Part shown: positions 1 through 7,542 of the stretch, in pieces | Position numbering within the stretch: position 1 is the stretch's first letter | How the letters are laid out: the number at the start of each line of letters is the position of its first letter | Assembly: GCF_014646055.1 (NCBI RefSeq) | Contig: NZ_BMMS01000013.1 | Location: 62,001 to 126,000, forward strand | Source of the DNA: Wenjunlia tyrosinilytica | Lineage (GTDB): Bacteria; Actinomycetota; Actinomycetes; Streptomycetales; Streptomycetaceae | Direction of reading: 5' to 3' | DNA: 64,000 nucleotides | Program-made: the position numbers and the translations under genes | Notes under the pieces: generated by a model | The model's input: the letters and a program-made list of their open reading frames with translations, nothing else | Database searches by the model: none | Told to the model about the DNA's origin: nothing

Positions 1-318
1 GTCACCCAGGCCTCGTGGGACTTCGCCAAGTACTCGGTGAAGTTCGCCGGAGCCACCCCGCCGGACGGCGGCACCACCGGCGGCACCACGGGGGGAACGA
101 CCGGTGGCACCACCGGCGGGACGACCGGTGGCACCACCGGCGGGACCACGGGCGGCGGTGGGCAGTGCTCCGGCCTGTCCCCCTGGAACAGCCAGACCGC
201 CTACGTCGGAGGGCAGTCGGTGAGCTACAACGGCCACAAGTGGACCGCCAAGTGGTGGACCCAGGCGGACACCCCCGGCGGCGCCGCCGGTGTGTGGACC
301 GACAACGGCGCCTGCTGA
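1..318 (+). CDS. C-terminal part of a secreted chitin-binding enzyme (CBM5/12)
   Basis: The frame is open from the first base, so only the last 105 residues are present and the catalytic domain lies outside the window. The visible part starts with the end of a beta-rich domain, followed by a Thr-Gly-Gly repeat linker (about residues 24-54) and a C-terminal module of about 50 residues. That module has the paired cysteines and aromatic pattern (SPWNSQTAYVGGQSVSYNGH, AKWWTQ) of CBM5/12 chitin/cellulose-binding domains. Streptomyces chitinases and lytic polysaccharide monooxygenases carry such modules to hold the enzyme on insoluble polysaccharide outside the cell. The catalytic family cannot be told from this fragment. 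A strong terminator follows. Confidence 0.85.
   Translation, partial: VTQASWDFAKYSVKFAGATPPDGGTTGGTTGGTTGGTTGGTTGGTTGGTTGGGGQCSGLSPWNSQTAYVGGQSVSYNGHKWTAKWWTQADTPGGAAGVWTDNGAC
73..159 (+). repeat. GGC/ACC-rich tandem repeat encoding a (Thr-Gly-Gly)n linker
   Basis: Nine-base units encoding Thr-Thr-Gly or Thr-Gly-Gly repeat about ten times with synonymous variation. It is a flexible interdomain linker in the chitin-binding enzyme and a likely site of length variation between strains. Confidence 0.8.
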
Positions 319-332
319 CCCGGCCGCAGGAC

Positions 333-366
333 GGCTGCCCCGCCCACGGGCGCGGGCGGGGCAGCC
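333..366 (+). terminator. Intrinsic terminator after the chitin-binding enzyme
   Basis: A perfect 13-bp inverted repeat (333-345 with 354-366) with an 8-base loop, followed by TTT. It lies 14 bases after the stop codon. Confidence 0.85.
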
Positions 367-512
367 TTTGCGCTTCCTCCGGCAGCTGTCCCGCCGCGGC
401 CCCCGCCGAGGCCCTCTTCCAGCCATGACGGGGCTTTATGTGAAAACGAATGTCGTTCCGCTACGCTGGGGTCGCCCAAAGGCGGTTGGTGAGGAACTGC
501 TGGAGGCGCAAG

Positions 513-545
513 AAGATGCTGCGCGCAGCCGGCGCGCAGCATCTT
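513..545 (-). terminator. Terminator of the pirin gene (possibly bidirectional)
   Basis: A perfect 14-bp inverted repeat (513-526 with 532-545) around a 5-base loop, 10 bases beyond the stop codon of the minus-strand pirin gene. Together with 333-366 it insulates the two convergent genes. The 367-512 stretch between them shows no gene. Confidence 0.75.
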
Positions 546-555
546 CCCGTGTCCC

Positions 556-1566
556 TCACTCGGCCGAGCGCGCGTCTCCCGGAGCGGAAGCGCCGTCATG
601 AGGAACCGCGGACGTGGCGGGTACGGATCCGAGCCGTCCGGCCCGGTAGTCGTCCATCGCCTGCGCGATCTCCGCCCTGGTGTTCATCACGAACGGCCCG
701 TACTGCACCACCGGTTCCCGGATCGGCTCCCCGCCCAGGAGCAGCACTTCCAGGCCGTGTGCGCGGCCGGCCCGCCCGGCGTCGGCCGCCACCGTGAGTG
801 AGCCTCCCTCGCCGAACACCGCGAGCTGCCCGCTCCTGACCGGCCGCCCCCGCGGCCCCACGCTGCCCTCCCCGGCGAGAACGTAGGCCAGCGCGTTGAA
901 GTCGGTGCGCCAGGGCATGCGCAGCCTCGCGCCCGGACTGAGCGTCGCGTGGACCATGGTCATGGGGGTGAAGGTCGCCCCGGGACCGTCGTGCCCCGCC
1001 ACGTTTCCGGCGATCACCCGAACCAGTGCCCCGCCGTCGTCGGAGGTCAGCAGCTTCTCCTGCCCGCCCCGGATGTCCTGGTAGCGCGGCGGGTTCCATT
1101 TGTTGGCCATGGGCAGGTTCACCCAGAGCTGGATGCCGTGGAACAGGCCCCCGGAGGCGACCAGGTGCTCCGGTGGAGCCTCGATGTGGAGGATGCCGGC
1201 CCCGGCGGTCATCCACTGCGTGTCGCCGTCGGTGATGCGACCGCCGCCGCCGTTGGAGTCCTGGTGCTCGAAGATCCCGTCGATGATGTAGGTGACCGTC
1301 TCGAACCCCCTGTGGGGATGCCACGGGGTGCCCTTCGCCTCGCCGGGGGCGTAGTCCACCTCACCCATCTGGTCCATGTGGACGAAGGGATCGAGGTCCC
1401 GCAGATCGACTCCGGCGAAGGCCCGCCGGACGGGGAATCCCTCGCCCTCGAGTCCGCTGGGAGCTGTCGTCACCGAGCGGACGGGCCGCTGGGCGGCCGT
1501 CTCGGTGTCGGAAAGGGGCGGCACCCGCGGAAGAGTGAGCGGGTTGTCCACGGTCACGGCAGGCAT
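556..1566 (-). CDS. Pirin family protein
   Basis: A 336-residue bicupin. The N-terminal cupin contains the pirin motif HPHRGFETVTYIIDGIFEHQDS followed by GDTQWMTAGAGILHIE, which carry the metal-binding His/His/Glu positions, and the C-terminal half is the pirin_C cupin. Bacterial pirins are Fe/Mn-binding and some have quercetin 2,3-dioxygenase activity; the substrate here is unknown. The ATG at 1566 is chosen because GAGGAG lies 8-9 bases upstream; the longer upstream reading has no ribosome site. It is divergent from the YceI-like gene, a pairing that suggests a shared stress or quinone-responsive control, which is inference. Confidence 0.9.
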   Translation of the reverse strand: MPAVTVDNPLTLPRVPPLSDTETAAQRPVRSVTTAPSGLEGEGFPVRRAFAGVDLRDLDPFVHMDQMGEVDYAPGEAKGTPWHPHRGFETVTYIIDGIFEHQDSNGGGGRITDGDTQWMTAGAGILHIEAPPEHLVASGGLFHGIQLWVNLPMANKWNPPRYQDIRGGQEKLLTSDDGGALVRVIAGNVAGHDGPGATFTPMTMVHATLSPGARLRMPWRTDFNALAYVLAGEGSVGPRGRPVRSGQLAVFGEGGSLTVAADAGRAGRAHGLEVLLLGGEPIREPVVQYGPFVMNTRAEIAQAMDDYRAGRLGSVPATSAVPHDGASAPGDARSAE

Positions 1567-1665
1567 GGTGGCTCTCCTCGGATCGCCGTGCGGTGCACTC
1601 AAGACCACCGTACGCTCGGCATCGAAAGAAGTGGTTGAAAATCGGACCACCATCGTCTATCTTGG

Positions 1666-1689
1666 AAGTAGTTTAATTCTGAATCACTT
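1666..1689. promoter_or_regulatory. AT-rich imperfect palindrome in the pirin/yceI divergent region
   Basis: The 146-bp divergent region is unusually AT-rich at 1655-1690. Bases 1666-1689 form an imperfect dyad (AAGT...ACTT ends with TTA/TAA centre). The position and composition fit an operator for a MarR- or TetR-type regulator, but no specific regulator is identifiable and no regulator gene is adjacent. Confidence 0.3.
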
Positions 1690-1712
1690 TCTCCGTGCCC
1701 CCAGGAGGAGCC

Positions 1713-2339
1713 ATGGGACTGTTCAACCGCACCAGGACCTCGGACGGGACCGCTTCCGCGAAGGCCTCCGCGCAGACGGCTGTCACTGCGAGGGCCGATC
1801 TCGCGGCGCTGACCGGCGACTACACGATCGACCCCACGCACAGTCGGATCGGTTTCTCCGTGCGTCACGCGATGGTCACCACGGTCCGCGGCGAGTTCAC
1901 CGAGTACGAGGGCAGGCTGCACCTCGACGGCGAGGACCCGACCCGTTCCACCGCCGAGCTGGACATCAGGGTCGACAGCATCGACACCCATCAGGCCCAG
2001 CGCGACGAGCACCTGCGCACCGGTGACTTCTTCGACGCGCCGACCCACCCCGCCATCACCTTCCGCAGCACCTCCGCGGAGCAGCTGGGCGAGGACTCCT
2101 TCCGGATCGTCGGAGACCTGACCATCAAGGGCGTCAGCCGCCCGGTCACCCTCGACCTGGACTTCAACGGCGCGGCCACCGACCTCTACGGCAACCAGCG
2201 CGTCGGCTTCGAGGGCTCCACCACGATCGACCGCACCGACTGGGGCCTGACCTACAACGCCGCCCTCGAGACCGGTGGCGTGCTGATCGGCGAGAAGGTC
2301 AGGCTGCACTTCGACATCTCGGCCATCAAGGACGCGTGA
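1713..2339 (+). CDS. YceI family polyisoprenoid-binding protein
   Basis: A 208-residue protein. After a 35-residue non-conserved N-terminus it shows the YceI lipocalin-like fold signature: YTIDPTHSRIGFSVRHAMV, the central VDSIDT..RDEHLRTGDFFDAPTHP segment and the terminal GVLIGEKVRLHFDISA. YceI proteins bind polyisoprenoids or amphiphilic molecules in a beta-barrel. No signal peptide is visible, so this copy is probably cytoplasmic, as is common in actinobacteria. The start is fixed by AGGAGGAG at 1703-1710. Divergent from pirin; terminator at 2394-2430. Confidence 0.92.
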   Translation: MGLFNRTRTSDGTASAKASAQTAVTARADLAALTGDYTIDPTHSRIGFSVRHAMVTTVRGEFTEYEGRLHLDGEDPTRSTAELDIRVDSIDTHQAQRDEHLRTGDFFDAPTHPAITFRSTSAEQLGEDSFRIVGDLTIKGVSRPVTLDLDFNGAATDLYGNQRVGFEGSTTIDRTDWGLTYNAALETGGVLIGEKVRLHFDISAIKDA

Positions 2340-2393
2340 CCCGCCGCCGAGCGCCTCGGCGCCCACGGCGACCAGGCACGGCGAGCGCGAACG

Positions 2394-2430
2394 CGCCGGG
2401 GCCGACCACATCGTGTGGTCGGCCCCGGCG
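2394..2430 (+). terminator. Terminator of the YceI-like gene
   Basis: A perfect 17-bp inverted repeat (2394-2410 with 2414-2430) with a 3-base loop, followed by TGTTGT. It is among the strongest hairpins in the window. Confidence 0.88.
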
Positions 2431-2531
2431 TGTTGTCTCCCTCCGGGCGCCGGTGTCCCGTCGGCGTTCGACGAGGCCGGCGTTGGAAGTGGTTCAGTCT
2501 TCTCCGATGACGTCGGTGTTCGTTCTGTGAT

Positions 2532-2563
2532 GTCAGTGTTTGAAGACGTCAGTGTTTGAAGAC
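2532..2563. repeat. 16-bp tandem duplication spanning the csbD stop codon
   Basis: The 16-bp unit GTCAGTGTTTGAAGAC occurs at 2532-2547 and 2548-2563. The second copy holds the last codons and stop of the minus-strand csbD-like gene; the first lies just downstream of it. A diverged third copy is visible around 2508-2521. See the finding on stop-codon duplications. Confidence 0.85.
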
Positions 2564-2722
2564 GTCCTTGGCCTTCTCCTTCGCCTGGCGCGCGTCCCCC
2601 TTGGCCTGCTCGGTACGGCCCTCGGCTTCGAGGCGCTCGTCGTCCGTCATCCGGCCGACGGCCTCCTTCACCTTGCCCTTGGCCTGCGCGGCCTTGGCCT
2701 TGCTCTTCTTCTCGGTGCTCAC
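2549..2722 (-). CDS. CsbD family stress protein (57 aa)
   Basis: A short GTG-initiated gene, read as VSTEKKSKAKAAQAKGKVKE and continuing with AVGRMTDDERLEAEGRTEQ and KGDARQAKEKAKDVFKH. The two KGKxKEAxG/GxxxQAKGDxxQ helices and very high Lys/Ala/Glu content are diagnostic of CsbD-like proteins, small general-stress proteins of unknown biochemical role. A GGAGAGGAG ribosome site lies about 7 bases upstream of the GTG. The 3' end has been tandemly duplicated without changing the reading frame. Confidence 0.88.
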   Translation of the reverse strand: MSTEKKSKAKAAQAKGKVKEAVGRMTDDERLEAEGRTEQAKGDARQAKEKAKDVFKH

Positions 2723-2858
2723 GGGGGAGCTCCTCTCCGATCCGATGAGGGGCTCGGATCTTCGGCTAAGAGGGCGCGTGCCCGGCGATCGGGCCCGGAA
2801 ACGTCATAAAACGCGACCCGGCCCTTTCGGGGGAACGCGGCTCACCCCCCCTTCCGGA

Positions 2859-4091
2859 TCAGTACCGGTTGCCCGCGTGCGTGAGCGTCTCCCAGGCCAC
2901 GAACAGGTTGTCCGTGCCCGCGGGCCGCTGCCGCATGGTCAGCCGCTTGGCGTCCGGAAGGGTGAGGCCGAGCCGCTTGTGCAGGTGGTGGTAGAGCACC
3001 TCGGTGTCGGGACCGAGCCCCAGTTCCGGCTTGCCGCCGCACAGCCACTGCGGCGCCGGAGCGCCGAGCTCGTAGTGGGCATGGAAGCCGAGCGCCTGGC
3101 GCAGCCGCTCCTTGACCCCGGAGTACAGGTCCACGCCCTGGTGCCAGGCGGTCTCCGCGATGTGGGAGGTGGCGGCGAGCGAGTAGCCGACGTGGGTGAA
3201 GTTGCGGCAGGTCTCCTGGGCGAGCCCGTTGGCGAAGGTGCGCTGCCCGAACCAGTACGTGGTCATCTGGTCGCGCGTCGTGACGCCCGAGCCCTTGCGC
3301 GTCTTCGGCCGGCTTCCGTCCTTCTTGAGGTAGAAGTACGCGGGCACCCGGGCGCGGAAGGTGGACACCGCCTTGTTGAAGGCCGACCGGTCGTTGAGGA
3401 AGACCGCGATGCCCATCGTGGCGTCGGTCATCGCCAGTTCCCAGTTGCCGTTGTACTTGGGGTTGCCCTTGCGCACGACCGGCAGGTAGCCGCGGCGCAG
3501 CATGGTGGAGAAACGGCGGACGTGGGAGGGGGACCAGCCCTTGTAGGTGTAACGCATGATCTCGGCTGCCCGTGCCCAGGTGGACCCCGCCCAGGCGGCC
3601 TGCAGGCTGGCGTTGTCCGAGGTGTGGTTCTTCAGCACGTCCGACCACGCGTCCATGATCGAGACGGCCTTGCGCGCGTAGGCGCGGTCCCGGCTGATCG
3701 ACCAGACCAGCGCGTCGGTGTAGGCGGCGAGAGCGTCCTGGCGCTCCTCGACGCAGCCGTGGCCCGGCGCTTCGCCGAACGGGCAGTGCACGACGGCGCT
3801 CGGCGCCGGGTGGTACGCGAGGGAGGCGTACCTGCTCTCCCGCATCGCTCGGTAGGCGTTCTTCCACGGCTGGGCGCCCTTGTTGACCCGCCCGCGGACG
3901 AAGTTGAGCTGTCTCCCGCTCACCAGGACGCCGGGGTGCTTGAACGCGGGCGCGGCGTGGCGCACCCGCGCGGCGCTTTGGGCCCCTGCGGCGGAGGACG
4001 ACGCGGGCCCTCCGGCCACGAGCAGCGGCACCACGACCGCGACGGTGGCGGTGGCGGCTGCCAACCCCTTGGAAACGCGTGCTCCGGGCAT
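2859..4091 (-). CDS. Secreted alginate-lyase-family protein
   Basis: 410 residues. An Arg-containing n-region, a hydrophobic core and Ala-rich cleavage region (residues 1-40) make a clear Sec signal peptide. The body is all-helical with the PF05426 alginate-lyase features NWELAMTDATMGIAVF, the basic/aromatic DQMTTYWFGQRTF, the ETCRNFTHVGYSLAATSH motif and ETAWHQGVDLY. PF05426 members cleave uronic-acid polysaccharides by beta-elimination, the His and Tyr/Arg in these motifs being candidate catalytic residues. The true substrate is unknown. The ATG at 4091 has GAGGAG upstream; the upstream extension lacks one. Stands alone on the minus strand. Confidence 0.82.
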   Translation of the reverse strand: MPGARVSKGLAAATATVAVVVPLLVAGGPASSSAAGAQSAARVRHAAPAFKHPGVLVSGRQLNFVRGRVNKGAQPWKNAYRAMRESRYASLAYHPAPSAVVHCPFGEAPGHGCVEERQDALAAYTDALVWSISRDRAYARKAVSIMDAWSDVLKNHTSDNASLQAAWAGSTWARAAEIMRYTYKGWSPSHVRRFSTMLRRGYLPVVRKGNPKYNGNWELAMTDATMGIAVFLNDRSAFNKAVSTFRARVPAYFYLKKDGSRPKTRKGSGVTTRDQMTTYWFGQRTFANGLAQETCRNFTHVGYSLAATSHIAETAWHQGVDLYSGVKERLRQALGFHAHYELGAPAPQWLCGGKPELGLGPDTEVLYHHLHKRLGLTLPDAKRLTMRQRPAGTDNLFVAWETLTHAGNRY

Positions 4092-4396
4092 CGTTGGATC
4101 TCCTCGCGGCCGCGCGCTCGTAGGACCGCCGGCGGCTGGCTGGAAGGGACTACGGCTGACTGGCACTGACTACCAGCAGCCGCCGCGATATCCGGTGAGG
4201 GTCGGCCCGACGTGCCGCGGCCGCGCGGACTTTTGCGCCAATCGGCGCTGTCCGGCGCCCTGCGGGCAATGCTCGGAAACGTGCGGCGAGGCGGCTCTCG
4301 ACGAGGCGGCTCACGGCGAGGCGGCCAACGGCGGCGAGACGGCTCACGGCGAGGCGGCCGGGAGCGCCCCGCGAGGAGGGCTCGGCTCGGCCGTGC
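4092..4396. other. Intergenic region with GGCGAGGCGGC-type repeats
   Basis: 305 bases without a convincing gene. It should hold the promoter of the minus-strand lyase. Around 4285-4362 an approximately 15-bp unit (GGCGAGGCGGC with CTCACG) repeats four to five times. ORFs here are repeat artefacts. Confidence 0.5.
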
Positions 4397-4615
4397 CTAC
4401 GTGCGCGGCGGCGGCCAGCGGTCGCCGCCCTCCCAGACCACCTGGTCGGGGTCGTCGAGGTCCACACCCCACTGGGCGGCCAGCCGCTCGAGCTCGGCGC
4501 GGTCGTGCACCACCTGGTGGGACTCGTCCGGCAGCATGACCAGGCGGTAGGGGTTGTGGCCGTCCCAGGCGTAGACGACGTAGGGATGCGCGCTCATACC
4601 CTCAGCATCCGTCAT
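4397..4615 (-). CDS. Small conserved-type hypothetical protein
   Basis: A 72-residue reading (66 if the second ATG at 4597 is used; the latter has GAGGG but too close to the start, so the choice is open). Sequence features are HPYVVYAWDGHNPYRLVML, an acidic helical middle (DRAELERLAAQWGVDLDD) and a WEGGDRW end. It looks like a compact soluble protein and its codon use is genuine coding type. I do not recognise a family. It sits 50 bases downstream of the truncated protease on the same strand, so the two may be co-transcribed. Confidence 0.6.
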   Translation of the reverse strand: MTDAEGMSAHPYVVYAWDGHNPYRLVMLPDESHQVVHDRAELERLAAQWGVDLDDPDQVVWEGGDRWPPPRT

Positions 4616-4668
4616 CGCACGTGGCGGCGCCCCCGGAGGGGAGTCCGGGGACGCCTGTCGTCCAGCGG

Positions 4669-5094
4669 TTACGAGATCGCGGACGGCTTGGGCAGAACGC
4701 ACCCGGGCAGGCCGAGGCCGATCTTGTTCCCACTGCCGACGCACTTGGTGATCAGGTAGGTCTGCTGGGCGTAATTGAAGCCCCTGCGGACGGTGATGTC
4801 GCCGCTCTCGTCGATCTCGCACGGGTTGTTGACCGTGCGGCGCCGGCCGTCCTCGTCGCCCGTGCTGTCGATCGCCACGAGCCTGCCGGTCCTGCTGTCG
4901 CTCACGGGGGAGCCGGACGTCCCGCCGATGGTGTCGCAGGTGGAGGTGTAGCGCGGCGAGTCCTTCGGGGCATGCGCGGTCCTCGGGGCCTTCGTGGTGT
5001 GCCCGGCGGCGGACGCCGGGGCGGCGCTGACGCCCGCGACCGCGGCACCGGTCGGCAAAGCGGTCGTGAGCACACCGACGAGAGGTCGTTTCAT
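4669..5094 (-). pseudogene. Internally deleted trypsin-like secreted serine protease
   Basis: 141 residues. Residues 1-30 form a normal signal peptide. From about residue 48 the sequence is the C-terminal lobe of a Streptomyces trypsin-like (S1/V8-type) protease, including the nucleophile region CDTIGGTSGSPV and the conserved tail (NNPCEIDE, GFNYAQQTYLI, GCVLPKP). Full-length relatives are near 280-300 residues and carry the catalytic His and Asp in an N-terminal lobe; nothing corresponding is present, only a 15-20 residue linker. The reading frame is intact, so a secreted stub could be made, but it should be proteolytically inactive. Annotated as a remnant; a genuine short inhibitor-like or binding role is not excluded. 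Confidence 0.7.
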
Positions 5095-5539
5095 GCGAGG
5101 AGTCCTCTCCGTGCAGAAGATCGTTCTTCCGGATTCGCCTTGCGAGGTGCTGGGCCCCCGCCCGTCGGCCGTGGTGAGGCGGCCGGGCGCTGTGCGGACG
5201 TGCTAAGGACGGGGAGGATCGTGGCAGCGAGACAGCGTCCGCAACAGACTTCGGGCGCGACTTGACCAAACTTTGCCCGATAGTGGCCATTTGACGTCCG
5301 GAAAGCGAACGGGGCCGACCTCGACTGGATCTCGGGGCCGATCTTCTGGCGGATCTTTGGGCGGATCTTTGGGCGGATCTTTGGGCGGGTCCCGGACGGC
5401 CGGGCGGATCTGCCGGCAAGGCGGCAGCGGGGCAGAGGGCGACACGCGGGTCCGAGGGGGGCGGGCAGCCTGAACTGACACCGCCTCATATGCCAGGATT
5501 GCGGCGACTGGTCCAGTTCGACCGCCCGAGGGGGAGTGG
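5095..5539. other. Intergenic region between divergent genes, with 12-bp repeats
   Basis: 445 bases separating the protease remnant from the GH6 gene, presumably containing both promoters. No gene is supported; the overlapping ORFs have poor codon bias and are driven by the repeats. Confidence 0.5.
5351..5386. repeat. Three perfect tandem copies of GGATCTTTGGGC
   Basis: 12-bp units at 5351-5362, 5363-5374 and 5375-5386, preceded by an imperfect copy at 5339-5350 and followed by partial copies. They lie about 150-190 bp upstream of the GH6 start. Confidence 0.85.
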
Positions 5540-6601
5540 ATGCCCGGCACAGGCGCCGCCGTCCGTGTGCCCGCCTGCCTGTGCGCGCTCGCCTGCGCCA
5601 TGGCGGTGCTTGTGTCCGTCGGCGGCTGCGGTTCCTCCGCGAACCGGCCCGATCGCGGAGGCCGTGCGAAGCCGGCCGAGTCCTTCTGGGTGAACCCGCA
5701 GGGGACGGCTGCCCGGCAGGTCAGGCAGTGGCAGCGCCAGGGACGTGTGCGCGAGGCCGAGTCGATCAAGCGGATCGCGGACCACCCCGTGGCGGAGTGG
5801 TTCGCCCGTCCCCGTCCCGGACCGCGGGCGAGGGCTCTGGTCGAGGCGGCGGCACGGCAGCGCCGGACCGCGTTGTTCGTCGCCTACGAGATCCCGCACC
5901 GCGACTGCGGGCAGTACTCGACGGGCGGCGCCCCCGACGCCGTCGCCTACCGCCGATGGATCGACGAACTGGCGGCCGGCATCGGCGACCACAGCGCCAC
6001 CGTCGTCCTCGAACCCGACGCCGTGGCCCACATGGTCGACGGCTGCACCCATGCCGCGTTCCACGAGGAGCGCTACGAACTCCTCGCCTACGCCGTGCGG
6101 CGGCTGAAGCGGCAGCCCGCGACCAAGGTCTACCTGGACGCGGCCAACTCGAGCTGGATCCCCGATCCCGACCGGATGGTGGGCCCCCTGCAGCGGGCGG
6201 GGGTCGCGGACGCGGACGGATTCGCCGTCAACGTCGCCAACTTCGAGACCACGGAGGCGAGCCGGAGCTACGGCCACCTGCTCTCCGGGGCGCTGGACGG
6301 AGCCCACTTCGTGATCGACACCAGCCGCAACGGCAATGGGCCCGCTCCCAGGTCGCGTCTGCGGGAGGCGTGGTGCAATCCGCCGGGCCGGGCGCTGGGC
6401 ACCCCGCCGACGACCGACACGGGTGACCCGCTCGTCGACGCCTTTCTGTGGATCAAGCGGCCCGGTGACTCGGACGGGCAGTGCCGGGGCGGACCCCCGG
6501 CAGGACAGTGGTGGCCGGACTACGCATTGGGGCTGACACGTGACGCCAGGAACGGGAAGAGCGAGCAGGACGGCAGCAGCGGGCGTGCCGAGGCGGGCTG
6601 A
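5540..6601 (+). CDS. Glycoside hydrolase family 6 lipoprotein (cellulase-like)
   Basis: 353 residues. The N-terminus is a lipoprotein signal with lipobox VGGC (Cys30), so the enzyme is probably membrane-tethered on the outside. The rest is a GH6 catalytic domain: VAYEIPHRDCGQYSTGG (catalytic-acid loop region), VVLEPDAV, YLDAANSSWI, FAVNVANF, VIDTSRNGNGP and the lid motif WIKRPGDSDGQC. GH6 enzymes invert beta-1,4-glucosidic bonds in cellulose. There is no carbohydrate-binding module, so soluble glucans or self glucan (as in CslA-linked glucan processing) are possible substrates; this is inference. GAGGGGGAG at 5528-5536 supports the start. Confidence 0.9.
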   Translation: MPGTGAAVRVPACLCALACAMAVLVSVGGCGSSANRPDRGGRAKPAESFWVNPQGTAARQVRQWQRQGRVREAESIKRIADHPVAEWFARPRPGPRARALVEAAARQRRTALFVAYEIPHRDCGQYSTGGAPDAVAYRRWIDELAAGIGDHSATVVLEPDAVAHMVDGCTHAAFHEERYELLAYAVRRLKRQPATKVYLDAANSSWIPDPDRMVGPLQRAGVADADGFAVNVANFETTEASRSYGHLLSGALDGAHFVIDTSRNGNGPAPRSRLREAWCNPPGRALGTPPTTDTGDPLVDAFLWIKRPGDSDGQCRGGPPAGQWWPDYALGLTRDARNGKSEQDGSSGRAEAG

Positions 6602-6644
6602 AAGGGGCGGCGGCCGGAAGCCGGGGGGAGCGGGCGGCGCCCGG

Positions 6645-7424
6645 ATGCGGACCGGAAGGGACGGCGGAGCGTGGAAGGCGGTCCTCCTCGGCCTGGCCGT
6701 CGCCTCGTTCGCCGTGGCCTCCGCGGCCGCTGAGGCCCCCTCACCGGCCCCCGCGCCGACGGCCCTCACCCGCTGCGCGCCCGGCACCCCGGTCGAGGAC
6801 GCGGTGGTCGGCACCTGCGTGGAGACCGACGGCGCCTTCATGACCGTCTCCACGCCGGCCCACTGCAGCACCGCGTGCGACACCTCGGGGACCTGGCGGA
6901 TGACCAGGAACGGGGAGGCGGTCGCCTCGGGCGTCCTCGCCGCGCGCGCGGAGTACCCCGGGCCGGGGACGTACGAGATCGTGGGCACGGTGCGGGTACG
7001 CACGGCCGACTCCGAACTGGCCGGCACCACCCGGCGCACGGTCACCCTCACCGCGCCCAAGCCGAGGCCCGGCTACCGCATCGACGTCGCCCGGGGCCGC
7101 GGGAGCCTGACCTACACCGTCGCCCGCGAGAGCACCGACGGTGACGGGAATCTGCGGTTCGGCCTGGTCGGGGAGGAGGGGACCGAGCTGAGGTCCTCCG
7201 ATCCGCGCTGCGCCAACCCCCTGGCGAGCCCCGACTCCGCCACGAAGCGGCACGGGCACGCGTTGAACTGCACCTTCAACGACGTCCGGCCCGCGAAGCC
7301 GGTGAAGGTGAAGGTCGGCGTCCACGGGCACGGGTCCGTCGTCTCCAAGCTCGGCTACTGGGTGCCGAGGGGCCAGGAGATCTACACCGGGCGGATGCAG
7401 CAGGGGCCGACGGTCACCCTCTGA
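6645..7424 (+). CDS. Secreted protein of unknown function
   Basis: 259 residues beginning with a basic segment and a hydrophobic helix ending in an Ala-rich cleavage site (about residues 10-36), then a short Pro/Ala linker. The mature part is beta-rich with two cysteine clusters (CAPG...GTC, HCSTACDTSGTW) and a second half that recalls fibronectin-like beta-sandwiches (YRIDVARG, LTYTV). I do not recognise a family. The start is inferred: ATG at 6645 directly precedes the signal peptide; the upstream in-frame ATG at 6540 lies inside the GH6 gene. It lies 43 bases after the GH6 gene and may be co-transcribed. Confidence 0.7.
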   Translation: MRTGRDGGAWKAVLLGLAVASFAVASAAAEAPSPAPAPTALTRCAPGTPVEDAVVGTCVETDGAFMTVSTPAHCSTACDTSGTWRMTRNGEAVASGVLAARAEYPGPGTYEIVGTVRVRTADSELAGTTRRTVTLTAPKPRPGYRIDVARGRGSLTYTVARESTDGDGNLRFGLVGEEGTELRSSDPRCANPLASPDSATKRHGHALNCTFNDVRPAKPVKVKVGVHGHGSVVSKLGYWVPRGQEIYTGRMQQGPTVTL

Positions 7425-7542
7425 AAACGCCCTGTGAGAGCCCTGCGGGAAGCGACGCGACCCCATAACGGGAGGGCCGAAACACTAGCCGTGGGGATAC
7501 ACGGCTGAATATGGTGCCCGCCAGTGGCCGCAGGGAGCGGAC

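Noticed and set aside
4212-4550. ORFs with RRGGS repeats on both strands
   Set aside because: Created by short GC-rich tandem repeats; no ribosome site or recognisable domain.
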